64,000 nt of DNA, from assembly GCF_028769735.1 (NCBI RefSeq), contig NC_088178.1:23510357-23574356 (forward strand), in the 5' to 3' direction. The DNA is from Zonotrichia leucophrys gambelii. Lineage: Eukaryota > Chordata > Aves > Passeriformes > Passerellidae. Both the position numbers and the translations under genes were made by a program. This document shows positions 1 to 12,200 of the stretch, one piece after another. The notes below the pieces were generated by a model. It ran no database searches. It was not told the DNA's origin and was given only the letters and a program-made list of their open reading frames with translations. Within the stretch, counting starts at the first letter, position 1, and the number at the start of each line of letters is the position of its first letter.

Positions 1-3000
1 AGCCTGGCTTGTGGCTTTCTGCTCTAAAGCCCATTCTCTTTTTCAATTAAAGGGATGACAGTGCCACATACACACAGTACTTGGGGTAAACATTTGTCTG
101 AGTTCCTCATCTCCTCCTACCATTATCTGCACCATTTTTATTTGAATGCCTCATCTTTTTTACTTTTTTTTTTCCCAGAGTTTTCTGCAAAATTCAAATG
201 AACCGTGAAGAGGAGAATGAGAGGTTTATTGAGCCATAGCAGGCTAACACTACCCATGTTCCTGCATGATTCGAATACTCAAGTGGCCCAGATGCTCTAA
301 CATTCAATTAATGAATTCCAGAGATTTGGGAAGGGGGTGGAGGGAATAAAAAAAAAATTACACAAGATGTTGGCTTTGCCATTGCATTATCCTAGGTGTC
401 TCAGTCTGATGAAGGTTAATGAGGAGAGTTCAAAAGCTAAGACATAATTAAATAGCAATAATTAAAGAAGCTGACACTGCTAGAAGCGGCAAATGGAAAA
501 AAGGTGACTGTTTCCCTTTAAAAGAAAGTAGGATGTTATTGCTCTAAACACAACCCTACAGGTTTATGAAATGAATCCCTGTATCCCAAAACACCAGGCA
601 AGCACTCATTAATTGGTATCACTGCACATTTAGTGCTCTTGCCTTGCCCTCCCCAATGCCATTTGCCTGGTTTTGGATGGGATCCTCAGCACAGTGAAGC
701 CCATTTGGCAAGGCTGGACCCTGCTCAGATGGACATGAGCTGTCCTGGCTGGCACAGAACTAACAGGGGTTCAGACACTGCCCAGATGAGCACTGACAAT
801 GAAAACCACTGTAAGACAGACAATGCCCTGATCCATGATATTCTAGAAGCAGCCAGTGCAGGACATAAAACTGAATTTTTGGAAAACTGGAATATTCAGA
901 TCCTAAAAGCTCTGGACATTTGGGTTCATTGGATATCCTTGCTTTAGACTAGCTGGTTCACACAGCGTGAAGCAAAAAGAAGAAAAAAAAAAAAAGAAGC
1001 AACTTCTAATTTATTTTTCTAATTAATTTGCAGCTGCTAGTTAACATGCATCTTTTGTTAATGACATCAAAACTTCCCACTGTTCAGAAAATTTCACTGA
1101 TTTACTGAACACTTAAGAATCACTCAGCACTGTCAACATGGCAAGGGCTGCCATGGTAAACACCAGTTTGCCTGCTGTTGAATTCCAACCCTGCATTAAG
1201 GGGGAGGGAGACAAGAGGATCTCTCCTAGCTGAATAAAGTTATGTTTAGATACATATAAGGAAAAGAAAGAAGAATGTGTTGTTAAAAATTCAGCGCAAG
1301 CCAGCCTCCCTCAGAAAGTGTCTTTTTTTAAAGCAGATTGATTCTGACATTTCACCTTTCTCCTGACCACGGGCTCCTGCAGAACTGGCACAGCATCCAT
1401 CACTGCAAACACCTGAGGAGCAGTAAGTCTCCTTTTGTAAACCTGCCAGCAGCCAGTCAAGGCAAAACCTGCAGCTTTTTAAACAAAGGAGAAAAATCCA
1501 GTACCAGAGCAGACAGGTAAGAGCTCATTTTCATCCCAAAGTCACACCAGGATTTAAAGATGGGTCTCCACGGGTGAAAATCCAGTTCATCAAAGCACTG
1601 AGCTCCCATGAACGCTTTCTTGGGTCATTTTGTCTTTCTAAGAAACTTGAATTAAGAGGAAAAAACACTAACAACAACAAAAAAGCCACCTCTCCCTGCC
1701 TATCTCCATGAGTAAGGTGTGCTGCCCTTGCTCGGTGGTGAGCAAGGGGAATCTGTTCACAGATGACTGGTGGCTGAGCTTTTGGCAGCAGAAATGTGTC
1801 TCCCACAATACATTTTTGTCCATCTAAGCTCAAGTGCTCTGCTGTCTCCTTCTACCTACAGATGTCTTAAATTCCAGGCAAGAACTTGGCAGGAGTCAGA
1901 AACCAGGCAAAAAGTACTGCAAATATATTCATGGAAGTTGTACATTTTGAAGCTTAGCAGACAGAAACCTAATTATAACTTCATAAGCTCTTCCCAAGGT
2001 TGATTCCACAGAGGCAGAACCTGGATAATCAACTTTCTGAAGCTGGTCACAGGGAAAAAAAAACCTTATTTTCAGGACAGGTTCAGGAGGGAGAAATTCT
2101 TCCAGTTATGCAGGAGTTCCAAAGCAATTGGCTCCAAAAGATCAACCACCCATTGTAGCCTTGGTACCAGCTCAAAAATAAAATAGTGATTACAAAAAAT
2201 CCAAATGGACAGCCCCAACCCAAAACCTGTAGGCAAAGGGCTCCTGACTCAAGAACTCACACCCATTTCAGGATCTGCACCAGCAGAAATCCAAAGCGTG
2301 CTCACGTTAACTTTTACTGTGATAAAACCACTTTTGCCCTTCAAGGCTTTTTGCAGAGATTTCAAACTGTCAGAAACTCAATTTGCATCCAGAAAAATGA
2401 GATAAATGCAAGCCATCTTTAGCTTTTAAGGCCAAAACCTGCTGAAGTTCCCATGACAATGACTAGAGGGCATTTAGATACATCTGCCTGCTCATGACAT
2501 GTTTTCATTTTTTCACTGCCTCAACTGCTATACTCAAAAAGCCTTTCCTTATTTAATCTCTTATGTTTCATATTTCTTTTCAATTTCTTTCTTTTTTTCA
2601 ACCTTTTGTTGAGGTTTGTTTTTAGGGATTTGGGTGGGGTTTTTGATGTGCTTTGTTTGTTTGTTTTAAGGATGAATTGCTTGAATGGCTCAGAAAAACA
2701 GAACTCGTAATTACCAATTGTGAATTGTTAAGAGCAACATTAAAAAGTCACAACAAATATTTACAGAACTTGCAACAGCAGTCAAGGCCTCAGGTACTGA
2801 TCATCAGCCCCCAGAAAATCAAGAGTTAAACATGAAGATCTTAACTGTTTTCTCCTTTGTACTGTTTTAATCAATCAGGATGGTCTATATTAACAGCCTT
2901 TAAGAGATTACAGGATGCAAAGACTAAAACTGGCCCTTAATAATCTAAACCTAAAATCTGGTCAGTTCAGGAGGACTATAGAGGCAGTAAATATCCAGAA

Positions 3001-5624
3001 ACAAAGACTTCTAAGAATTACTAACAAATCTCTGTCTGAGGAAGATTTTTTGCTGCTCAACTCTTCATCTCACTATTTCTTAAAAAGTATTTTCTTGTTT
3101 TCAAGACAGTTTTTCCAGAAATAACTGCACCTAAAACACCAAGATTCTCTAGTCTGCTGTTACAATAACATGTTCATGACAGAGGAGATAGAAAACGAAG
3201 GAATAGAAAAGGAAAATAAGGAGGATATGGGGATCAGTTTCTGTACATCAGCGAAAGACAAGTTTTATCAGGTTGGGAAAGCTGATGGAGAAAAAGTTGG
3301 AAGTAATTTATAGTTCTGTAATCCTACATAAATACAGCTATGATTCTGCTTTTATGTGTAACCTTTTCTTCACCTCACACATGGCACATTCTGCAGGCCA
3401 AGAGCTGAACCATTGTCTTTTATTCATGGTTAGGCACTTCTGCATTACTCCAAACTAATGAAACATAATGTTATCCTAATCTCCTCTGTAAAGCTTACCA
3501 TCAATTGTCAATTATCCACAGCGTTGGGATGAGAAGGGGAAATAAAGTTGGTTCAGCAAAAGACATTGATAAGGTAAAACACATTTAAATTCAATAAATC
3601 AGTCACTCTTTTTAAGATGTATATTTTTGAAAGGTAAATTTAAGAAGTAGGGTGAGATCATCAATGTGCAAAAGGGTTTTCAAAAGATTGATATCAAGAT
3701 GATTCCTAAATAACATGGGTAATTGGCTGGTGAACAATCAAAAGACTTGACTACACTGCAGCTTCTTTCTTTCTTAGAAGTACATTTAAATGCCTTGTTT
3801 CATCTCTCACTATGATTTACACTACTTTTACATAGTCTGTATTACAAGAAACTTATGGCCTTCAAATCAGATAGGTCCTCTAGGAACTCAATTATTCACC
3901 CAATGAAAAGCTACAGGAAGGCCTCCATATAATGATTTTTCCTGGCAGATATTCCAAATGAAGTGATGCTCCAGTCAAACAGGATGGTGAACAAAAGGGG
4001 ACATTTGCAGGCAGCACATTCAAAATTATACATGGACAAAATTAAATTACTATTGAATCATCAATTTCACCATGTCAAGTTTTCTCATAATTAATGAGGA
4101 GGGTATTCTCAATTTTCAAAAGTAATGTGTACAAGGCAAGGCCATACACAGCTGTCTCAGACAAAATCAGAAGGTTCTGTCTCTTAAGATTGCCAAAAAA
4201 TTGTAACATTCAAGCACAATAATTGAAAGTTTTGGCATTTACTTCAACATAAACACACAGAATACATGTGCTGAGTACAGGAAAGAAATTCTGATTCTAC
4301 TTTTAGAAACACATGTAGCAAATGTCCATTCCAGCATTCATCTGATTTTAATAAAAATAGGGAAGAAACTACTAAATGGACTTATTTCTTTTAATAGGAA
4401 ATCCTACATTTATTGTCCTAGAGGCCAGGCATATAACAACAGATGCAGTTACAATATTCTTTCCTCATACAAATGCTTCACATTTTAAGAGAAGAATAAC
4501 AAAATTAAGAAAAGTTGAAGTCTAAGAGGAGTCATCAAACACAGTGGGGTTAAGACTCATTACCACATAAAACCCTGCCAATACCATTAGCCCTCTGTTT
4601 ATAGTGAACATGTGCAAGGTTTATTTTTCAAAGGCAGACCCTCCAGCATGCCAAGCCTGTTTTTGCATGTGGAGATGATGTGTATACTTCAAAAATCACA
4701 TTTCTAAAGCTAGGAGACATATTCTGCAATGAAGCTGGGAAGGCACCTACAGAGTTTTGCTCATTTACATCACACAGTGTAGCAATCCATGATGCAGAAT
4801 CTCTGTGGTACCCACTCCCCCTTCCACATTCAACTGCTAACAACTCCATACTGGGAAACAGGTTTGTAAGAGAAAATTTTCCTTAACAGGAAGAAAACCA
4901 TGCTAAAACTCCATCAGATTGGTATTTTACATGGGACACCCTGCCTCCCATCCTTCAGTAAACAGCCCAGTATGAATACAATATTCCACTGAGCCACCTA
5001 ATCGTCCACTCTCTTCCCTCACTCCCTTAAGCACGAAGAGAAATTATATATGGTTTTTAAATTCATTCTTTTGGTAATAAAGAAGCTTCTTATCAGTGAT
5101 TGCATGCATTTAAGTGATGTCCCCTGGAGGTGTAATTTTCCAGCATTCTCATTTTAGCATCTGTTGGACCAAACTGTATTTACAATCTCCCTGTGTACCA
5201 ATATCTGACCCTTGGCCTTGAGGAAGGAATGCTGATCCCCAGCATTTATCTGACAATTCTCCTTTTCCTGCAGTGGCCTCCAAAAGTAAATGAAGATTAG
5301 TTTGCTTTCAGGGCTTATTGATTAAGCCCTGTAAAGGATGGTGGTTGTGAACTAACTCAGGTCATAATCGCTAAAGAGGTCTCGGGAGCCAGAGCAGTCA
5401 TTTTCCTGCAGAGATAACTGAAACCACAGAGCAACACAAGCAAGATAAACACACCCTGGGTTTAGGGGTAGCTGGTGCTTTGTGCTGCAAAGAAACACAA
5501 ACAGAAGCATGTTTCCCCCTGCTTCAAAAAGACTCTCATCACTTTTTCCCTTAAGCTCAGGAAAGGAAATGGGGGCGATCACAATCTCCAAGATGCTCCT
5601 GTGTGGTCACATATTTTCTTCTTG
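1..5624. other. Single-copy non-coding DNA, no gene seen
   Basis: AT-leaning sequence with short homopolymer runs (an A run near 984-997, a T-rich stretch around 2575-2675). The open frames here are all about 100 residues or fewer, start anywhere, and match no protein family I recognise. No CpG-rich promoter is visible. Two TAATTA motifs 14 bp apart near 445-464 are listed separately. Confidence 0.7.
421..560. promoter_or_regulatory. Candidate regulatory block with paired homeodomain sites
   Basis: Two TAATTA cores, the usual homeodomain binding core, lie at 445-450 and 459-464 in a non-repetitive AT-rich block. Such cores are common by chance in AT-rich DNA, so this is only a candidate enhancer. 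No conservation data are available to me. Confidence 0.18.
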
Positions 5625-5785
5625 CACAGTGCTTTTCATCAAGGATCTCAAATTACTTTTCAAACACTGATTAAGCCCTACCTGTGAGATAAGCATTCTC
5701 ACAGACACAGGAGGACACAGAGTGTTCGGCAGCTTATCCAAGGACACAGAGTTCCCGAGCTGTGGAGCTGGAATCCAAGCCCAGC
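5625..5785 (-). repeat. MIR-type SINE relic, partial
   Basis: Read on the minus strand, this has the order of a MIR-type core SINE: a worn stretch like the CCTTGG...AAG...CTCTGTG...CTC part of the MIR core, then a TTATCTCACAGG-like segment, then a tail resembling GAAAAGCACTGTGC. On the plus strand the landmarks are GTGAGATAAGC at about 5684-5694 and ATCCAAGGACACAGAG near 5736-5751. The tRNA-like head is truncated. The family assignment is from memory of the consensus and the copy is heavily diverged, which fits an insertion older than the bird lineage. Confidence 0.6.
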
Positions 5786-7772
5786 CCTGGCAGGGGATGT
5801 GATCTCCAGAGTGCACCTCCAACCCACAATATTCCCTGCAATACTGCACAAACACACCACCCCTCACTCAGAATAGCTTTATAAACACCTTCAGTTATTA
5901 AAAACAATCATCATGGGCCTCAAAATAAAATTCAAACGTCCTGTAGGAGCAGCAGTGGGCAGGAGGATGGCCTCGGGCTGAAAAGACATTGTGTTGGAGG
6001 AGGCTGGGAAAAGTGGGCCTGACAAGGGTTTCAGCCTTAAATTGGTTCTTGCTGAGGACAACAACAGATCATCTATCACCTCCCAATAGAGTTAAGCCCC
6101 AGATCTAAGCCCAGGCCCCAGGGAAAAAGCATAAATAACGGGATTTGCACTGGGGAGGAACACAATGAAGAGCACTGCTCACCACTGACTTCTGTTGTGG
6201 AAACACTGCAGTGGGAACATGAACTCAGGGTCTGCAGGCTTTGATGAGGCAAAACAACTGAGCTCAATACTAGAAAAAACCAGATCCATCACTAAACTTG
6301 CACAGAGCAACAATTTTTTAAATCTTTTTTAATATTTCACTTAATTCTCATGAAGTAAGTATGCTTGTAAAGTAGCCAACAGGTATGGGGAGAAATATAA
6401 TATAAATATGTAAAGATATTTCAAATTTTTGTAGGCAATGATTAAGAAAAGTGAATTGCTTCATAAAATGCTGTTTAAATTTTAAAACAAAACAGGAGTA
6501 ATACTTAAAATCTGAGATAAACCATATTTTAAAGCGGCTATACAGGGGAACAACATTTTAAGTATGCACAAAAACACAAACTGAAGAAAGCACAGAAAAT
6601 ATTAGTTGAATGGAAAAAAAATCATTGCAGCTTATTCAAATATCATGTTTAATAAGCAAATTGCTGAAGTCTTGCAATTTTTCCTTATGCAGTTCCTGAA
6701 CATCTGCCCTGCTATATGTAACATTTTCTCATCCTGTGTCCACAAACCACCCTCTCCCATCTGCAGAACCCCAGCCCACACACGAATCCCTCACCTCTCC
6801 TGCCCTCTCTGCCCCTGCACTGGTTATGCCATCCTGTTTTCCTGCCTGGAGTTCATGCCTTGCTATTAAACACAGTAATTGCACTCTACCCTTCAGCACA
6901 AAGAGGCAGTTTCAGGTATTTCTCCTGGATTCAATGTAGATTTCTGTGGTGGTTGGCCAGTAAGCCTAACAAAGACTGACTCTTAGTGAAGAGATAATAT
7001 GCCTGTGCTCCTCACTGTTCACCACACAATTCTGCTTCCCACTTACATTGATCATACAAGAGCAAAAAAAAAATCAGAATTTCTGATGTTGTTTCATTTT
7101 TTCTTCTAGGTCACTTAAGGAACTAAAATCATACATCTTATACAAAATCATCACCAAAAAGACATATTTTGGGCCCTACAGCACAATCTGCAATGAGCTG
7201 TGCTGACAACCACTGTGTCTAACAAGATTCAGTCCAGCTGAAGAATTTCTGGTTCTGCATTGACATTCTTCAGGCTGCAGAGCAATGTGCAGCTCACAAC
7301 CATTATCTCATTAATATCTAAAAATCTTCAGGTGGTATTGTTCAACAAACACTAAGAAAAGATACAATCAGTAGGTATTTCAAAACCAGCACATGGGTAC
7401 CAGCACAGGAAAGGGATTTGAACCAGCATTTGGTGTGCATAAACAGGTGTCACCACTCATCTACACCCCACAGAACAGCAATAAGGGAGAAAAAAGTATC
7501 TGTATATACTATCATGAATTTTGCCTTTGCACATGGAGTTGGAGGAGGTTATTTATGGAATTCAAAGGTTAAAATTTTTCCTTCATATCAAAACTCTTGG
7601 AAATGGTAAAAAAAAATGTAAAATCAGATGTCATTTCTCAAGATGTTCCGTTGGACTAAGGGTTGACAATTGATTTTTCTGGGCTCAGAAGCTGATCCCA
7701 GGTAGGATTTAAGGCAATTTAAGTTAAACCCATTTTCTTCCGTGCACCTTTTGTCTTAAAAAGAAAAGAATA
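5786..7772. other. Single-copy non-coding DNA, no gene seen
   Basis: AT-rich sequence with short scattered open frames of up to about 90 residues. I see no splice-flanked open segment, no RNA gene and no further mobile element. Confidence 0.65.
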
Positions 7773-7804
7773 GTGTGTATATATATATATGTATGTATGT
7801 ATAG
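7773..7804. repeat. Compound microsatellite (GT)(AT)(GTAT)
   Basis: Three GT units run into about seven AT units and then GTAT repeats. A simple sequence repeat, probably length-variable. Confidence 0.9.
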
Positions 7805-9049
7805 ACAGGCCAGCACTTCAGGCTGATTGAAAGATTACCTGCACAAAAAGACTTTGTTGCAAGACTCCTGAATCACTGATAATCAGTAAGAAGAGATGCA
7901 AGGGACCAAATTCAAGGGAAAAAAGACTGTGTAAGCAGAGTTCCTCATCATTACCCTAATATCTAAATTTGGAAAGAACAGCAAAAACCACTCACACTTG
8001 CTTCGCTGACGTGATTCAGCCAAACATCTGGAGAAACAAGTGTTTAGAAAAGCTCCTTCTTCCTACCTTTCTATTTTCTGTTCTTCCATTTTAGGATCCA
8101 CTTTCAAGTGATGCTGGCTATTTCTAACAGGCCAATTATATTCTTGAACAGGATTATTTCCCCTCTGCAAAATATGGCCACTCCTGTTCAGCAGAACTTG
8201 AATCCACTTGATTTTTCTAAAAATGAGAACACACGGCCTCATTCCCCCTCTAAGCCTACTCCTCCTCCATTTCATCTCAAAAGGCACATTTTGGTTGACA
8301 TTCTGCACTGTGGTCTGCTCTGAATTTCAGTGGCTGGGATACAAAGCCAACTTCCTTTGCCTCAGCAAAATATGCAGAGCATCCAAGAATAAAAGCTCAG
8401 ACCTATGATCAGATTTCTCAGTCCCGAGAAGCCTCTCACCTGGGACGATTCCTGTGGTCCAATGTACTGAATTTGTGAAACAAATTCTCTGTGCTTAAAT
8501 CTCAGCCAAATGTGTTGGGGCAGGATGATGCCTCTGCTCAGAGGGGCACAAGAAGGGGCCAGAGGCAGCCAGCAGGGCTCAGCTGATGCTGGATAACTGG
8601 ATGGGCTGATGGAATTTGGTCAGGTTTCATAATTTTGGTCAGGCACACTTTGCCAGCACTCATTCTGTGTGAGCTTATAAAACCTGGCTATATTCTATAT
8701 ATTACACCACACAAGTCAATATTTTAAGGGATTGCCCTCAAAAATCCTCACCACACATTTGGGTAAGTGTCCTAGATGAAGGAGGCACTAAAGACTTGTT
8801 ATACTCAGATGTTTTTTAACAAGCTCTGCCTGCACATGCCTCCACAGTTCTGCTTCAAGATCTTGATGCTTATTTCTTACACACAAGACTCTTAGTTGAC
8901 AGAAAACAAACAAAAAGCTTTGCCCTGAAGCAAAATACTTGACTGCTGGAGAGATGTTTAACTTTTCCTTTGTTCTTGGCCTGGGAGAGGAGGGGAAAAA
9001 GAGCTGAAATTCCTGGTTAAAGTTACTCTCATCATGCTGCATCAGAGCT
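7805..9049. other. Single-copy non-coding DNA, no gene seen
   Basis: Mixed-composition sequence without recognisable coding or repeat content. The overlapping open frames on both strands between 8060 and 8410 are short and cancel each other as gene candidates. Confidence 0.6.
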
Positions 9050-9109
9050 GGCTAAATCAGTCACGCTGCATTACTCTACATGGCTGATTTAGCCTCCTAT
9101 GATGAGTCA
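9050..9109. other. Short hairpin next to an AP-1-like site
   Basis: GGCTAAATCAG at 9050-9060 is perfectly complementary, in inverted order, to CTGATTTAGCC at 9084-9094. The stem extends inward by three more positions with one G-T wobble. An AP-1-type TGAGTCA motif follows at 9103-9109. The stem is short for a microRNA precursor, so a protein-bound palindromic site or chance are the likelier readings. Confidence 0.4.
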
Positions 9110-9206
9110 CTGCAGTCAAGCGTCAGCAAAGAGATGTGCTACTTTAGAAAATAAAAAAAAAATTCAGGGCAGGTGCTGTGTGCCCAATTTTGCCTTCCAA
9201 ATGGAT

Positions 9207-9226
9207 TTGTTGTTGTTGTTGTTGTT
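9207..9226. repeat. (TTG)n microsatellite
   Basis: Nearly seven TTG units, followed at 9273-9287 by a 15-base A run. Both are ordinary simple repeats. Confidence 0.9.
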
Positions 9227-9287
9227 AATTTTTAAGCATGGCAGGAGTTTATTTGATCAGCTGTGACTCTTCAAAAAAAAAAAAAAA

Positions 9288-12200
9288 TAGTTATCACCTT
9301 CATTCTTTATTAATTTTTGTCTGGAGGCCCCCAGTGCGGGTGGGACACTGTCACATTAAGCACTGCACATTTGTGTGGGAACAGGCAGTGACAGCACTCC
9401 CTGCCATCTCAGCACTCCAGGGGAAAGAAAGAGCTCAGAGCAGGAGGAGTCTGCCTCAGGGTTCCCAGGGCCCAGACTATCATAGTTCTCTAAACCACCA
9501 AAAGCCCCTAAAATTAGTTCTGCTTTTCCACGTGTTTTAAAAGGCTCAGGGGTGAAGGAGAAGGGGGAGAGTGAGACACAAGGATTTGGGCTCTGACAAT
9601 AAGACAAGAAGTCAAGTTTTAGTGACCTTGACATCTTGTCCTTCCCCATTGCCTCTGCAGCTTTCAATGAGAAGTCCTCAAATCTTCCTGCCCCCCAAAA
9701 TGTTACAATGTCCAGCCTTGCCTAGCACATCATCAATGTGCTGTGGAACAGGGGATGAAGAACAAACAAGCCACTGTCCTGCTGTTGTGGAACACAGGCC
9801 CTGCTGGGCTGGCTGAAAAGGCTTTTTTGGCACTTAAAGTTTTAGGTTGTATTTCTACAGAATCCAGAGACTATTTCAGTGCTCACAGATTGCAGAATAA
9901 TCCTGGAAAACTATATAAATCATGGTCCCAAGATAGATCTCTTCTTCCTTTCCTTTTTTTCCCCTGCCTTCATTTCCTACTTCCTCTCATTTGCTTTTAG
10001 ATGCCTGGGTAGATTTAGATTAATCTTAGGGCTGAAATGTTACACTGAAGGGTTGTATTAATGCCTGATCCAGCTACTGCATCCTACTGTAATTCATGCA
10101 CATCGGTAATAAAAATAATCCTCTGGGAAAAATATAGTGGGGAAAGGAATTTTTTTTTTTTAAACTCCGTGACTGTCAGCACATTTTCATTCTAAAGAAA
10201 ACTAAAAAAGAGTTTCTAAAAAGATACTGCAGTAGAAACCTTTAATGGAAATATCTCTATGTAGCTGATGATTCTGATGCACTACGGACGCAGTTTGTTT
10301 TCAGTCTAAAATAAAACGAGTGGGAAAATTGCAAACCCAAAATATTATTAACTGCATTCCACACATTTCTTTCCCTCACTATTACTTTGCAGTTTCTAGT
10401 TTAAGAAGCCAAAGATCAGACTTCTCCACATATTGCAGAACCCATTCAAGTGCCACTTAATCACTTGCCGACAGCTAAATGGGTGCTCCAAAAAGACCCA
10501 GTCCTGTCCTCTTCACATGAGCATAATGTATCAGAACCCAGGTGCACCACTTCTAAAAAGCAGAGTTTGCACCAATTTTTCCTACTGTTAAGCCTCTTCT
10601 AAGCAGCCTTCTAAAATAAGCATATTCTAATTGAACTGCTTGTAACACTTGGCAGCATCTTCTCCTACAGAAAAACTTAAAGTGCTTTTTCCATTTCTAA
10701 AAAGGCATCTAGGAAAAATAATAATAAAAAAAGACAGTTCATCCAAGGCCATAAGAGATCACAGATTTTCTACAGAATTAATATGCACTATGAAGAATAA
10801 ACAAGCATTTATTTACAGGGTATATTAATGGAGGAAAGGAAAAGAATTTTCCCTTGCATCACTACACCCACTGACATGAACAAGTAATCATTCAAATGCT
10901 TTTAAGAGATGCAGTCTTGCTTGTACAACTCTGGAGTCACAGAGAAATGAATGTAGATTACAGCAGCAATAGAGAAGCTATAAATACACATACTCTGCCA
11001 GTCACATCTGGTGAGGTTTTTTTAATATAAGATCATGGTATTGATATATTTCTTCTTGCAGATGATTTAAACAGTTATTTAGGATGTCAAGATTAAAAAT
11101 AGTCTTTTAAAGAGCAGCAAAGGTATGATAGTATGATTCCTTGACTTCATTTACTACATTTTCATTTCCGAAAAAAACCCTGCTTACTTATGGAATATCC
11201 CAGCCATCAATCAAAGATAAGATCTTTAAACAAATAGGAAGCTTAAAATAAATTGTATTATGTGGGAAAATAAAATAAAGTAACACACCAATTAATTCAA
11301 ATGAGTGTTTTGCTGGAAAGGATTAATTTTAACACAATTTGAATTTCAAAGTTAAGGCAGTCTTCCCAAGTCTCCTACCTGTTGTTCATGCCTACCTTAT
11401 CTGCATTTTCTATTTCACTGGTTTACAGTTAAAGTGGGGAAAGGGAGATAGAGTTAGAAATTTAAAAATGAATGTTTTAGTTGACTTGTTGTCAAAAAAA
11501 GATACAGAAAATCCTCTCTCACCCAGCTCAACCAAAACAAGCCTGATTGTTTATGATTTCAAAATGGGAAAGATTTTTAAGGTCTTAAATTGTCAAATGG
11601 TGACACTGCTTTCTGCCTACTTTAAATGATTATACTTTTAGCTTTTTTAAATTCATCAATTCCTGACATTCTGTCTGCCCTCTCTGCCATCTTAAATAAA
11701 CAAAAGGAGAACACAAAAAAATCCACTCTCCCAGCAAAGACATTTCTTCAGAACAGATCAGAACTCACACAGGCCAGCATCATTGGAGAAAACTTGTATT
11801 TTCTTCTCAAACTGGTAGAGGAATCACAGGAAATTTCAGATAGAAAAATATCTGGAATTTCTATTTCAACACTCTACTTTAGAAGGACTAAACTCAAAAC
11901 TGAATGCAGTTGAGTCAAGGTGTTTCATTCCCATGCACAGCAGAGCTGATCCCCAGGCAGGGCTAAACTGTGGGATTTGCATTTCCCCCTGCAAGGCCCA
12001 ACAGGTCATGAGAACCTTGGCAACCTCCCAGCAGCCAATTCTTCCACACAAACTAATCCCAATTTTTTAAAATAAATTCTTCAGCAGATAAACATCCACC
12101 AAGACTTTCTTAAACTGGGGACAAGAAGATTTTCTTCTCTTTCCCCTTACGCTTATCAAATATTTATTGTTGCCATTGCAAAGAAGATATCACTTTCTAA

